From NCBI GenBank assembly GCA_965199705.1, contig OZ241359.1:310001-374000 (forward strand): a stretch of DNA of 64,000 bases, read 5' to 3'. Below are positions 26,117 through 36,516 of this stretch, piece after piece (the stretch's first letter is position 1; each line of letters starts with the position of its first letter). The notes under the pieces are model-generated. The model had not been told where the DNA came from, did not search any database, and was given only the letters and a program-made list of their open reading frames with translations. A program made the position numbers and the translations under genes. This DNA is from Azophilus sp965199705. Lineage in GTDB: Bacteria > Pseudomonadota > Gammaproteobacteria > Pseudomonadales > Azotimanducaceae.

Positions 26117-27448
26117 CTATCTGACGAGCTCCTGTACAAGCCTGTTGTAATCCGCTTCGACGTCCGGTCGGCTTTGCAGTTCTCGCGCCATTCTATCGCA
26201 GGCGTTCTTGACCGTCGCATGATTGCGCCCGCCAAAGGCTCTGCCAATGTCCGCGTAGGAGCGGCGAGTGAGCTCCTTGGCGAGGTACATCGCCATGTGC
26301 CGTGCTTCGACCAGGTATCGGTACCGCCGCTTGGACAGCAAATCGGCCGATCTGAGGTTGTACCTGTCGGCTACCCGGAGCAGTATCGCGTCCATATCCA
26401 CCCGCCGGCTCCTGATCGAGGCCAGGTGCCGCAGTTCTTCGCGCACCAGCTCCACCGTGAGCGGCGCCCGTTTCAGCCGAGCGCATTGAATCACCTGATT
26501 CAGACCGCTCTCCAGCTCGCGCACCGAGCGGCTGGCCATCTCTGCAATGCATTGGGCCACCTTCGTTGGCAAGGTCTCGCCCTTGGCGGCTGCCTTGCGC
26601 TTCAGAATGGCAATTCTCGTGGCCCGACTCGGGGCTTTGACTTCCAGGTTAAGACCACTGCCGATACGCGAGTTGAGGCCCGGCAGGAACTCGCGTATCA
26701 ACCCCGGATAGCGGTCAGATGTGAGTACGATTTGTTTGCCATTTTGAATCAAAGCATTGAATATCTTAAAGAACTCCTCCTGAACCTTGGGCGAGACAGC
26801 GAGGAACTGGATGTCGTCCATGAGCAGGACATCCGCGCCGCCACAACGCGCGGCGATCTTGCGCACCTCCGCTCCTTCCCGACGGCTGATAAGTGGCAGT
26901 AGCGTGTCCAGGAAGCGTTGTCCGTGAAAAAAGACGACATCCTGGCCGTTCTGGCGACCTTGGATGCGATGTCCGATCGCCCGCATCAGGTGCGTCTTGC
27001 CCAGCCCCACCGAACCATGCAGCACCAGTGGGCTGTGGTCTCCTCCTGGCGCGTCCGCCACCTGCAACGCGGCCTCGCGCACCATCCGATTACACGGGCC
27101 CTCGACAAATGACTCGAAGGTGTACGCTGGATCCAGGGTCTGGCTGTAGGGCGTGACCGAGCGCTTGGCGACCTTCTCACCAGCGCCCGCCTGCACCGGC
27201 CCTCGGTTCGGTTCTCCGACCACGACCGAGACTTCCGGCGCGGCCTCTTTTGCCCCCGCCTGAACGTAAAGCTCGACCATGCGGTCCACATAGCGACGAC
27301 GCACCCGATCGCTGACATAGACGTTGGGCGCGTAAAGTCGTACCTGGTTGCCGTCCTGCCCTACTGCCAGGGGGCGAATGTTGGCATTGAACTCATCGTC
27401 GGATATCTCTTCCCGAAGCCTCTGCATCGCAAAGCTGAAATCCGACAT
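26117..27448 (-). CDS. dnaA: Chromosomal replication initiator DnaA
   Basis: 443-residue AAA+ initiator. Walker A is GSVGLGKTHLMRAIG, Walker B VLLMDDIQFLA, and the C-terminal helix-turn-helix carries the DnaA signature YADIGRAFGGRNHATVKNAC. Domain I is short and somewhat diverged (MSDFSFAMQRLREEISDDEF). The linker domain II is brief. Start 27448 is chosen because it gives this N-terminus; an in-frame ATG at 27484 adds 12 residues. First gene of dnaA-dnaN-recF-gyrB. Confidence 0.97.
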   Translation of the reverse strand: MSDFSFAMQRLREEISDDEFNANIRPLAVGQDGNQVRLYAPNVYVSDRVRRRYVDRMVELYVQAGAKEAAPEVSVVVGEPNRGPVQAGAGEKVAKRSVTPYSQTLDPAYTFESFVEGPCNRMVREAALQVADAPGGDHSPLVLHGSVGLGKTHLMRAIGHRIQGRQNGQDVVFFHGQRFLDTLLPLISRREGAEVRKIAARCGGADVLLMDDIQFLAVSPKVQEEFFKIFNALIQNGKQIVLTSDRYPGLIREFLPGLNSRIGSGLNLEVKAPSRATRIAILKRKAAAKGETLPTKVAQCIAEMASRSVRELESGLNQVIQCARLKRAPLTVELVREELRHLASIRSRRVDMDAILLRVADRYNLRSADLLSKRRYRYLVEARHMAMYLAKELTRRSYADIGRAFGGRNHATVKNACDRMARELQSRPDVEADYNRLVQELVR

Positions 27449-27508
27449 CCCGATCCCCCGAACGCTGCCCGACAGGCCTTGCACCTGTGTGTCGGCCCGT
27501 GCGCGAAC

Positions 27509-27538
27509 ATTCTAATTGCGCACTTTTCGGCAAAGCAA
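27509..27538 (-). promoter_or_regulatory. Candidate dnaA promoter
   Basis: On the minus strand, TTGCTT (27538-27533), an 18-bp spacer and TAGAAT (27514-27509) lie about 60 bp before the dnaA start. The -35 match is moderate; transcription start is not known. Confidence 0.4.
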
Positions 27539-27588
27539 CGACGCGCTTCTCGCCGCAGCATAGTCTTCTTTCCTCCATATACAATTCA

Positions 27589-27604
27589 AAAGGTTATAAC
27601 CTTT
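27589..27604. promoter_or_regulatory. Perfect 16-bp palindrome upstream of dnaA
   Basis: AAAGGTTATAACCTTT is perfectly self-complementary and sits 140 bp before dnaA. It could be a regulator-binding site or part of the origin unwinding region. A second, GC-richer palindrome GCCTTG-A-CAAGGC follows at 27643-27655. Confidence 0.6.
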
Positions 27605-27665
27605 CTTCTTGGCTTCTGGGCGGAACTCCCAGGCCCGCCTTTGCCTTGACAAGGCGTCAATAAGC

Positions 27666-27674
27666 TGTGAATAA
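27666..27674 (-). promoter_or_regulatory. DnaA box
   Basis: TTATTCACA on the minus strand fits the TTATNCACA consensus exactly. It lies in the dnaA-rpmH gap, next to the AT-rich run at about 27700. Confidence 0.75.
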
Positions 27675-28094
27675 CTGTGCGCTATATCCTACGCGACGGG
27701 AATTTTTTCTGACACGCCAATACGCTAGCAAGATTGCCCGATCACCGCCCGACAAAAGCCACGCACCGTCGGGTTGCCGGCCCCGGGTGGGTCCGGGTCT
27801 CGGGCCTGACCTGACGCTTGCGCCAGGGGCCGTATCCGGGTGCGGACAAGCAGATGCTTTCCTGTGCACAAGCCGTTCGCCTATCGGTCTGGCGCTGCGC
27901 TGGAGTCACTGTTGGTCGCCATTCACGCACACGTTGTGAACAGGCTATCAACTGCTTGGCGTTGCCTGCACAGCCAGCAAGATCAAGGCTGGCGCGAGGT
28001 TATGCGCCATGAATCATCCGAGCCAACAACTACATCAATTCTGTAATCGTACAATCAGTGGATGTGGTCAGCGGCCCGGCAAATCGCGGTTTCG

Positions 28095-28123
28095 TTGACA
28101 CACAGGCGGGCGCTTTCTAGAAT
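28095..28123 (+). promoter_or_regulatory. Sigma-70 type promoter of rpmH operon
   Basis: TTGACA at 28095-28100, a 17-bp spacer, and TAGAAT at 28118-28123: near-consensus sigma-70 elements placed about 30 bp before the rpmH start. It should drive rpmH-rnpA-yidD-yidC and possibly beyond. Confidence 0.75.
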
Positions 28124-28153
28124 CCGCCGCCTTGTTCAGGCATCGGAAGCGGC

Positions 28154-28288
28154 GTGAAGAGAACCTACCAGCCAAGCAACATCAAGCGAAAGCGGACGCA
28201 CGGCTTTCGGGCGCGCATGGCGACCCGGGCAGGGCGTCGGGTCATCAACAATCGCCGCGCCAGAGGCCGAAAACGCCTGGCGGCTTGA
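28154..28288 (+). CDS. rpmH: 50S ribosomal protein L34
   Basis: 44-residue ribosomal protein, easily missed because it is short and starts with GTG (28154). It reads (V/M)KRTYQPSNIKRKRTHGF and continues with RMATRAGRRVINNRRARGRKRLAA, a full L34. Standard position opposite dnaA; its stop overlaps the probable rnpA start. Confidence 0.97.
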   Translation: MKRTYQPSNIKRKRTHGFRARMATRAGRRVINNRRARGRKRLAA

Positions 28289-28662
28289 GCCGGCGCAGCA
28301 GCTGCTTGGCGCAGCAGTTCCACCATTTCCCGCGCTGTTACCGGCTGACATCGAGTAGCCAGTTTCAGAACGTTCTGCGTCGGCCACAGTTTCGCATCCA
28401 TAAGGGACCACTGCGACTGGTTTCGTTGCCCAACCAGAAGACAGGGGCTCGGTTGGGGCTGGTGGTGGGAAAGCGCGCCATTCGCAAGGCGCACGAGCGG
28501 AACGCGCTGAAGCGGACCATTCGCGAGGGGTTCCGGCTGATCAGGCCCGACTTGCCGGCGCATGACGTAGTCGTGCATGTGCGGGCGCCCATACAGAGAC
28601 CGGAACTTCGGCGACTTCTGGCGCAAGCGTGGGAGCAGATGAAGCAGCGGACGATAGAGTGA
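28285..28662 (+). CDS. rnpA: Ribonuclease P protein component
   Basis: Protein subunit of RNase P, which matures tRNA 5' ends. The core FPRCYRLTSSSQFQNVLRR, GARLGLVVGKRAIRKAHERNALKRTIREGFR (the RNR motif KRAIRKAHERNALKR) and DVVVHVRA is clear. TTG 28285 overlaps the rpmH stop (TTGA) and gives 125 residues; TTG 28306 would give 118 and a more usual N-terminus. ATG starts are lacking near the 5' end. Confidence 0.93.
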   Translation: MSRRSSCLAQQFHHFPRCYRLTSSSQFQNVLRRPQFRIHKGPLRLVSLPNQKTGARLGLVVGKRAIRKAHERNALKRTIREGFRLIRPDLPAHDVVVHVRAPIQRPELRRLLAQAWEQMKQRTIE

Positions 28663-28976
28663 CCGGAACCGAACCAGGCAAGGCCCCGGAGGCCGGCATC
28701 CAGGCAGGGCGCCCGTTGTCGCGGAGCGTGGCGAAGGCAACCAACCCGTTTGCGAGAAGCCTTTCAGCCTTGCTGATCGGCCTGATCCGCCTGTACCAGT
28801 GGACGCTCAGCCCCTACCTGGGGCAGCAGTGTCGCTTCTATCCCACCTGTTCTCACTATGCGGTGTCGGCGGTTTCTGCAAGCGGGCCAGTCCGGGGTGG
28901 TTGGGCGGCGCTCAAGCGCCTGCTCAAGTGTCACCCCTTCCATCCCGGTGGCGTGGATCTGCCGCCAGCGCCATGA
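28659..28976 (+). CDS. yidD: Membrane protein insertion efficiency factor YidD
   Basis: Small membrane-associated protein that assists YidC. The C-terminal 75 residues hold the family core LIRLYQWTLSPYLGQQCRFYPTCSHYA and the late GGWAALKRLLKCHPFHPGG, with three cysteines. About 40 hydrophilic residues precede this core, longer than usual. GTG 28659 overlaps the rnpA stop (GTGA); the end overlaps yidC. Confidence 0.93.
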   Translation: MTGTEPGKAPEAGIQAGRPLSRSVAKATNPFARSLSALLIGLIRLYQWTLSPYLGQQCRFYPTCSHYAVSAVSASGPVRGGWAALKRLLKCHPFHPGGVDLPPAP

Positions 28977-30679
28977 TGTCCAGGGAAGTTCAGCGTGTGC
29001 TCCTGCTGGTCGGTCTGGGCGTGACCGGCTACCTGCTGATATTGAGCTGGAATGCAGACTACATGTCACCGACCACTGACGCCGACCGCACGCAAGCCCC
29101 GGAGTTGACCCGAGGCGAAGTGGCGGATGCGCCGGAAGTGGGAGAGGATTCGGACATCCCCGATGCGTCGTTCATCGGCTCGGCAAGCCCGGGCGAAGCC
29201 GGCCAGGACCTCTCCCGACGATCAGAAACCCTCGCGGCAGAACGCCTGGTGCGCGTGACCACGCCGACATTGGACGTCTGGATAGATCGCCTGGGTGGCG
29301 ACATCAGGCGCGTGCAGTTGCCGGCCTATCCCGTCAGCCTGGAACAGCCGGACGTGGCGCTCGAGTTGCTGAATGTGGGCGGCGGTCGCATGTACATGGC
29401 GCAGAGTGGCCTGATTGGCCCGGACGGGCTGGATTCGGGTGGTGAGCGACCGCTGTATCGGGCAGGCCAGAGCCGCTATTTCGTCGGCGCCGGCGAAACG
29501 CTGGCCGTAGAGCTGACGGCAGAACGGGATCGGGTGCTGGTCACCAAGGTGTTTGAGTTCAATGCCGACGATTACCTGATCAACCTGCACTACCGGATCC
29601 AGAACCGCAGAGATGACGTGTTTCGAGCGAGTTTCTTCGGGCAGATCAAGCGAGACGCACACGAGCCCGACACGACCGGCGGCTTCAGCCTGGGGCCGCA
29701 GCCTTATCTTGGCGCAGCCCTGAACACGGTGGAAAGCCGCTACCAGAAACTCGAATTCGAGGATATGGACGAGGGCGACTATCGGGCAACGAAGACCGGC
29801 GGCTGGATGGCGTTTCTGCAACACTACTTCCTGAGCGCCTGGGTTGGCGGGGCGGAAGACGAGAACCACTATTACGGCCGGCGACGCCAGGATCGAACCT
29901 ACATCGTCGGCTACACCGGGCCCTTGCAGGAGGTGTCGCCAGGAGAATCCGGAGAGTGGCGCTCGCGGTTCTACGTGGGCCCGAAGGATCAGAAACGCCT
30001 GGAACAGATCGCACCGAATCTCAACCTGACGGTGGACTATGGCTGGCTATGGTGGTTGGCCGTGCCGCTGTTCTGGTTGCTGGATTGGTTGCATGGCTGG
30101 TCGGGGAACTGGGGCGTTGCCATCATTCTGCTGACCGTGCTCGTGAAGCTGGCGCTGTATCCCCTGTCATCCGCGAGCTACCGTTCGATGGCCAACATGC
30201 GCCGGGTGGCGCCGCAAATGCGCCGACTGCAGGAGCGTTATGGGGCAGACCGGCAGAAGTTGTCCCAGGAAATGATGGCGCTCTACCGCAAGGAGAAGGT
30301 CAATCCTCTGGGCGGCTGCCTGCCCATGTTGCTGCCGATGCCGATTTTCATTGCGCTTTACTGGGTGCTCTTCGAAAGCGTGGAGCTGCGACAGGCGCCC
30401 TTCGTGCTCTGGATCGATGATCTATCCGCCATGGACGCCTGGTTCGTGCTGCCGTTGTTGATGGGCGCCACCATGTATCTGCAGCAATTGATGAGCCCGA
30501 TGGTGGGCGACCCCATGCAGGCGCGCATCATGAAGATGATGCCGATCCTCTTCACCGCGCTGTTTCTCTTCTTCCCTGCCGGCCTTGTGCTCTACTGGTT
30601 GATGAACAGCGTCCTGTCCATCGCGCAGCAGTGGTATGTGATGCGCCAGACCGATGCCAGGACGGCAGCCCGCGCCTGA
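28973..30679 (+). CDS. yidC: Membrane protein insertase YidC
   Basis: 568-residue inner-membrane insertase of the Gram-negative type: N-terminal transmembrane helix (VLLLVGLGVTGYLLILSW), large periplasmic beta-supersandwich domain, then five core helices with MRRLQERYGADRQKLSQEMMALYRKEKVNPLGGCLPMLLPMPIFIALY as the cytoplasmic hairpin and first core helices (shown here in part only by position, about residues 415-465). Start ATG 28973 overlaps the yidD stop; 28976 is an equally possible ATG. Confidence 0.96.
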   Translation: MMSREVQRVLLLVGLGVTGYLLILSWNADYMSPTTDADRTQAPELTRGEVADAPEVGEDSDIPDASFIGSASPGEAGQDLSRRSETLAAERLVRVTTPTLDVWIDRLGGDIRRVQLPAYPVSLEQPDVALELLNVGGGRMYMAQSGLIGPDGLDSGGERPLYRAGQSRYFVGAGETLAVELTAERDRVLVTKVFEFNADDYLINLHYRIQNRRDDVFRASFFGQIKRDAHEPDTTGGFSLGPQPYLGAALNTVESRYQKLEFEDMDEGDYRATKTGGWMAFLQHYFLSAWVGGAEDENHYYGRRRQDRTYIVGYTGPLQEVSPGESGEWRSRFYVGPKDQKRLEQIAPNLNLTVDYGWLWWLAVPLFWLLDWLHGWSGNWGVAIILLTVLVKLALYPLSSASYRSMANMRRVAPQMRRLQERYGADRQKLSQEMMALYRKEKVNPLGGCLPMLLPMPIFIALYWVLFESVELRQAPFVLWIDDLSAMDAWFVLPLLMGATMYLQQLMSPMVGDPMQARIMKMMPILFTALFLFFPAGLVLYWLMNSVLSIAQQWYVMRQTDARTAARA

Positions 30680-30760
30680 CTCAGTCGGACAAACGACAGG
30701 CAAGGGCGTGGCCAGCGTAAACTGCTTTCCTGATGGCGCGTTGAAGTCGGGGCCAGGTAA

Positions 30761-32161
30761 TTGAAAGGCAGGGCAAATCAACCCGATAGATCAGCGCCTG
30801 AGCGCGATAACCAGGCCAGCCAGACAAGGGGTGGTCTTGATGAAGACACCATAGCGGCGGTGGCCACGGCGCCGGGTCGAGGCGGCATCGGGATCGTACG
30901 AATATCCGGCCCCAGGGCGCTGGCGGTTGGCGAAGGGCTGACCGGACGCAAGCTGGCGCCGCACCGCACGCAACTGACCGTCTTTTGCGACAACCAGGGC
31001 GTGATTGATCAGGGTATCGCGCTCTATTTCCCCGAGCCCGGCTCGTTTACCGGCGAAGCGGTCGTCGAATTGCAGGGTCACGGTGGGCCGACTGTCATGC
31101 GGATGCTGCTCGAAGCAGCGCTGGCAGGCGGCGCCCGTTTGGCGCGGCCTGGCGAGTTCACGGAACGGGCCTTTCTCAATGGCAAGCTGGACCTGGCGCA
31201 AGCGGAGGCAGTGTCCGACCTGATCGCCAGCGCCTCGACGGCCGCAGCGCGAGCGGCACAGCGCGCCCTGTCCGGCGCGTTTTCACGGGAAATCGCTGAA
31301 TTGGACCAAGACCTGCTGAAGCTGCGGGCCTTCGTGGAAGCGGCGATGGACTTTCCGGACGAGGAAACCGGCTTTTTCGACGAGGCGGAAGTCGGCAACC
31401 GCACAGGCGCGTTGATCGAGGCGGTGCGACGCCTGCAAGGCCGGGGCAGACAGGGCGCGCTGCTCGCGCAAGGCATAAGCGTCGCGATCACCGGAGCGCC
31501 CAATGCCGGCAAGTCGAGTCTGCTCAATCAGCTAAGTGGCGAGGACGCCGCGATCGTCAGCCACCTGCCGGGCACCACCCGGGATCTGTTGAAGGTGGAC
31601 CTCACGCTAGATGGACTACCGGTACGGTTGGTGGATACGGCGGGCATCAGGCCGAGCAAGGACCCGGTGGAGCAGGAGGGCGTTCGGCGCGCCAGGGCGG
31701 CCGTTGCCGAGGCCGACCTGGTTATCGAAGTGCGCGACAGCACGACCAATGCAGGGCGCGACACGGGTTCGAGCGGTGACATCCTGGTGCTGAACAAGAT
31801 TGACCTCAGTGGCCAGGAACCGGGCGTGGAGACACAGAACGCAGACGTCGAACCCGCTGTGGTTCGGGCTTCCTGTCTGACGGGCGCGGGCATTTCGGAT
31901 TTGAAGCGGCTCATTCAAGCGCGGGTTGGATTTAGCGCAGACGCGGATGGCTTCAGTGCTCGCCAGCGCCATCTGCAAGCGTTGGAGGCGGTGATCAAGG
32001 CGCTGGAGTCGGCCAGAACCGGCATCGTCGAGCGGGTGACCGGGGAGCTGGTGGCCGAGGACCTGAGAGCAGCGCATCTGGCCCTGGGCGAGATCACTGG
32101 CGCCGTCACCCCGGACGGGCTGCTCGGCGAGATCTTTTCGAGCTTCTGCATCGGCAAGTAG
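30761..32161 (+). CDS. mnmE: tRNA modification GTPase MnmE
   Basis: With MnmG, installs the carboxymethylaminomethyl group at wobble U34. 466 residues: N-terminal THF-binding domain (DTIAAVATAPGRGGIGIVRISG), helical domain, inserted G domain with GAPNAGKSSLLN, DTAG and NKID, and the C-terminal FCIGK catalytic cysteine motif. An in-frame TAA lies immediately before TTG 30761, so that TTG is the most upstream start; it adds about 25 residues before the conserved DTIAAVATAPG, and no ATG or GTG is closer. Confidence 0.96.
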   Translation: MKGRANQPDRSAPERDNQASQTRGGLDEDTIAAVATAPGRGGIGIVRISGPRALAVGEGLTGRKLAPHRTQLTVFCDNQGVIDQGIALYFPEPGSFTGEAVVELQGHGGPTVMRMLLEAALAGGARLARPGEFTERAFLNGKLDLAQAEAVSDLIASASTAAARAAQRALSGAFSREIAELDQDLLKLRAFVEAAMDFPDEETGFFDEAEVGNRTGALIEAVRRLQGRGRQGALLAQGISVAITGAPNAGKSSLLNQLSGEDAAIVSHLPGTTRDLLKVDLTLDGLPVRLVDTAGIRPSKDPVEQEGVRRARAAVAEADLVIEVRDSTTNAGRDTGSSGDILVLNKIDLSGQEPGVETQNADVEPAVVRASCLTGAGISDLKRLIQARVGFSADADGFSARQRHLQALEAVIKALESARTGIVERVTGELVAEDLRAAHLALGEITGAVTPDGLLGEIFSSFCIGK

Positions 32162-32313
32162 GGGTAACGCCAGGGCGCCGCCCCGGCGTCATGTCCGCGC
32201 TGGGCTATACTGGCCGGCCTGGCCCCGGACAAGGGTACAGGGATCGGCGCCGAGCCGGTTTCTGCCGAGCAATGCGGGCACTGTCAAGCGCTTGCGCCTG
32301 GAGAGCAAAGCCA

Positions 32314-34179
<1,866 letters not shown>

Positions 34180-34201
34180 GGACCGAGACCCTGGCCCGGA
34201 T

Positions 34202-34984
34202 ATGGCGCCAGGGGCGGCAACCGAGCTTGATTCGGCTGCTTGTGCCGCCGGCCTCACGGGCGGTCAGCAGGACCAGCTCAACCGCTATGTCGCTCTGGTG
34301 AGGCGCTGGAATCAACGCATCAACCTGGTTTCCCGTCGCGATCTGGAACGCTTTGCAGATCGCCACCTCGCGGACGCCCTGAGCCTGTTGCCCCTGTTTC
34401 GAGAGATACTGCCGCCACAATGGCGTCTCGGTTGTCGGGTCACCGACATTGGCTCCGGCGCTGGCTTGCCTGGCCTGCCGCTGGCAGTTGCCGCGCCGGA
34501 ACTGACCGTACAGCTGGTCGAGCGCAGCCAGCGCAAGGCAACCTTCCTGCGCCACGTTCGGCGTGAACTGAACTTGCCGAATCTTGTCATCACCTGCGCT
34601 GATGCGGCGCTGCTGCCGCGGGAAGCGGCGGAGGTGGTGACGGCCAGAGCCGTGCTGCCGCCGGAAGCCGTCTGGCGCCTGGCGCTGCCGCATCTGACGC
34701 CAGGGGGGTACATGCTCGCGCTGGACCGCATCGTCGGCAGCAGGCAGGCGACGGAGCAAGCCTCTGACGAGACATTTTCCTGTCCTGGCGGGTCGATTGC
34801 CGGTCGCAGATGGATCAGAATACCCGCGCTCGCCACCTGGCATGGCGTGCTGATTGTGAGGAAAGATGCCCCGAATTCTGGCAGTAGCCAATCAGAAGGG
34901 CGGCGTCGGCAAGACCACCACGGCGGTGAACCTGGCGGCGTCGCTCGGGTTCTCCGGCAGCCGCACGCTGCTGATCGACCTTGA
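34202..34984 (+). CDS. rsmG: 16S rRNA m7G527 methyltransferase with unusual C-terminal tail
   Basis: SAM-dependent methyltransferase acting on G527 of 16S rRNA. Residues 1-221 form a complete RsmG: WNQRINLVSRRD, DIGSGAGLPGLPLAV (SAM motif), ERSQRKATFLRHV, TARAV, and the ending WHGVLIVRK. Instead of stopping there, the frame continues for 39 residues, overlapping the parA start by 119 bp in another frame. This Arg/Gly/Pro-rich tail looks like out-of-frame parA. Either a tolerated long overlap or a frameshift near 34862 in this assembly. Confidence 0.9.
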   Translation: MAPGAATELDSAACAAGLTGGQQDQLNRYVALVRRWNQRINLVSRRDLERFADRHLADALSLLPLFREILPPQWRLGCRVTDIGSGAGLPGLPLAVAAPELTVQLVERSQRKATFLRHVRRELNLPNLVITCADAALLPREAAEVVTARAVLPPEAVWRLALPHLTPGGYMLALDRIVGSRQATEQASDETFSCPGGSIAGRRWIRIPALATWHGVLIVRKDAPNSGSSQSEGRRRQDHHGGEPGGVARVLRQPHAADRP

Positions 34985-35633
34985 TCCGCAGGGCAACGCC
35001 AGCACCGGCGCTGGTTGCGACAAGGCGGCGTTGAATCGAACGGCGTGTGAATGGCTGCTCGGTGAAGCGACACTGGCCGGGACCATGACGGCCACTGCCG
35101 GAGGATTCGATCTGGTACCAGCAAATGCGGACCTCACTGCAGCGGAGCTGGCGTTGTTGCAGGCGCCGGACCGGGAGACCCGGCTGCGCGATTCGCTCAG
35201 GGCGGACGCGGTGGCCGGCGCCTATGACTACGTGCTCATTGATTGCCCGCCGGCGTTGAATGTGCTGACGTTGAATGCGCTGGTAGCGGCGAGCGGGCTG
35301 CTGATTCCCTTGCAATGCGAGTACTATGCGCTCGAAGGTCTGGCGGCGTTGCTCGACACGCTCGCGGCTGTGCGTCGCAGCGCCAATCCCGGCCTGCAGA
35401 TAGAGGGCGTTGTGCGGACCCTGTATGATCCGCGCAACGGCCTTACCCAGGATGTTTCCCGGCAGGTGATCCGGCATTTTGGCGACAAGGTGTTCCGCAC
35501 CGTGATACCGCGCAACGTACGTTTGGCGGAAGCGCCGAGCCACGGCCTGCCCGCTCTGCTCTATGATCGTCGCAGCCGGGGCGCCATCGCTTACATGGCC
35601 CTGGCTCAGGAACTGCGAGGCCGGTCGGCATGA
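34866..35633 (+). CDS. parA: Chromosome partitioning ATPase ParA
   Basis: 255-residue Walker-type ATPase that moves ParB-parS complexes. The deviant Walker A is NQKGGVGKTTTAVNLAASL, A' region LLIDLDPQGNAS, and Walker B YVLIDCPPAL. ATG 34866 lies within the rsmG tail. Coupled to parB by a 4-bp overlap (ATGA). Confidence 0.97.
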   Translation: MPRILAVANQKGGVGKTTTAVNLAASLGFSGSRTLLIDLDPQGNASTGAGCDKAALNRTACEWLLGEATLAGTMTATAGGFDLVPANADLTAAELALLQAPDRETRLRDSLRADAVAGAYDYVLIDCPPALNVLTLNALVAASGLLIPLQCEYYALEGLAALLDTLAAVRRSANPGLQIEGVVRTLYDPRNGLTQDVSRQVIRHFGDKVFRTVIPRNVRLAEAPSHGLPALLYDRRSRGAIAYMALAQELRGRSA

Positions 35634-36481
35634 CCCGAAGAAAGCTGGGGCGCGGCCTGGAAGCGCTGATTGGCAGCGCTCAGACGGCGCCTGCCGGAGA
35701 GCAGGAAAGGCGCATTCCCGTTCACCGTATTCATACCGGGCCGCACCAACCCAGACGCCGCTTCGACGAAGCCGGGCTGAAGCAGCTTGCGGCCTCAATC
35801 CGGGCGCAGGGCCTGCTGTCGCCGATTCTGGTCAGGCCTCTGCGTGATGGCTTTGAACTGATCGCCGGAGAGCGGCGTTTGCGGGCGGCGAAACTGGCGC
35901 AGCACGCAGCCATCCCGGCGATTGTCCGCGACGTGGACGATCAGTCCGCAGCGGCGATGGCGTTGATCGAGAATGTGCAGCGCGAAGATCTGAACGTGCT
36001 CGAAGAAGCGGCAGCCCTGCAACGGCTGCGTGAGCAGTTCGGCTTGACGCAGCAGCAGGTGGCCGAAGCCGTGGGCCGTAGCCGGGAAGCAGTGGCGAAC
36101 CTGCTGCGCTTGCTCAATCTGCACCCGGACGTACAGACGCTTCTCATGGAGGGCGTCCTGGAGATGGGTCACGCACGGGCGCTGCTATCGCTGCCGCCCG
36201 AGAGCCAGCCGGGCCTGGCGCGGGACGTGGCTGCGCGACAGCTGACCGTGCGGCAGACGGAAGCCCTGGTGCGCAAGCAACTCAGCGACGGCCGTCGTGC
36301 GCCGGACCGGCCCCGGGCCGACAGCGTCGAAAATCAGGATACCCGCAATCTGGCGCAGCGCTTGTCGGAAACCCTGGGCGCCAAGGTGGCGATCAACCAC
36401 TCTGCCAAAGGATCGGGTCGGCTGGTTATTCATTACAACTCAGCGCGTGAGCTGGAAGGGATCCTGGGCCACATCCAATAG
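35630..36481 (+). CDS. parB: Chromosome partitioning protein ParB
   Basis: 283-residue CTPase clamp that loads at parS. The N-terminal CTP-binding motif region is GERRLRAAKLA with VQREDLNVLEEA, the parS-reading helix-turn-helix is LTQQQVAEAVGRSREAVANLLRLL, and the C-terminal dimer domain ends the protein. Two parS-like sites are present in recF. The atp operon that often follows parB in related bacteria is not here. Confidence 0.97.
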   Translation: MTRRKLGRGLEALIGSAQTAPAGEQERRIPVHRIHTGPHQPRRRFDEAGLKQLAASIRAQGLLSPILVRPLRDGFELIAGERRLRAAKLAQHAAIPAIVRDVDDQSAAAMALIENVQREDLNVLEEAAALQRLREQFGLTQQQVAEAVGRSREAVANLLRLLNLHPDVQTLLMEGVLEMGHARALLSLPPESQPGLARDVAARQLTVRQTEALVRKQLSDGRRAPDRPRADSVENQDTRNLAQRLSETLGAKVAINHSAKGSGRLVIHYNSARELEGILGHIQ

Positions 36482-36516
36482 AGAACGGGGCTACCAGCGC
36501 CCGGCCAGCGCGATCA

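Larger units (their letters stand above)
27449..28153. other. oriC: Probable chromosomal replication origin region
   Basis: 705 bp gene-free gap between divergent dnaA and rpmH, the usual gammaproteobacterial oriC position. It has one perfect DnaA box (27666-27674), weaker candidates TGTGCACAA (27863-27871) and TGTGAACAG (27935-27943), an AT-rich run GGAATTTTTTC near 27700, and an A/T-rich palindrome at 27589-27604. No open frame here looks like a gene. The box number is low for an oriC, so the exact minimal origin is not fixed. Confidence 0.6.

Noticed and set aside
27361..27561. Minus-strand 66-codon frame with a GGAGG-like site before dnaA
   Set aside because: It overlaps the dnaA start in another frame and encodes no recognisable sequence; the purine run is likely part of the dnaA leader.
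27667..27939. Plus-strand frame in the dnaA-rpmH gap
   Set aside because: Located in the probable oriC, covers a DnaA box and has no conserved features.
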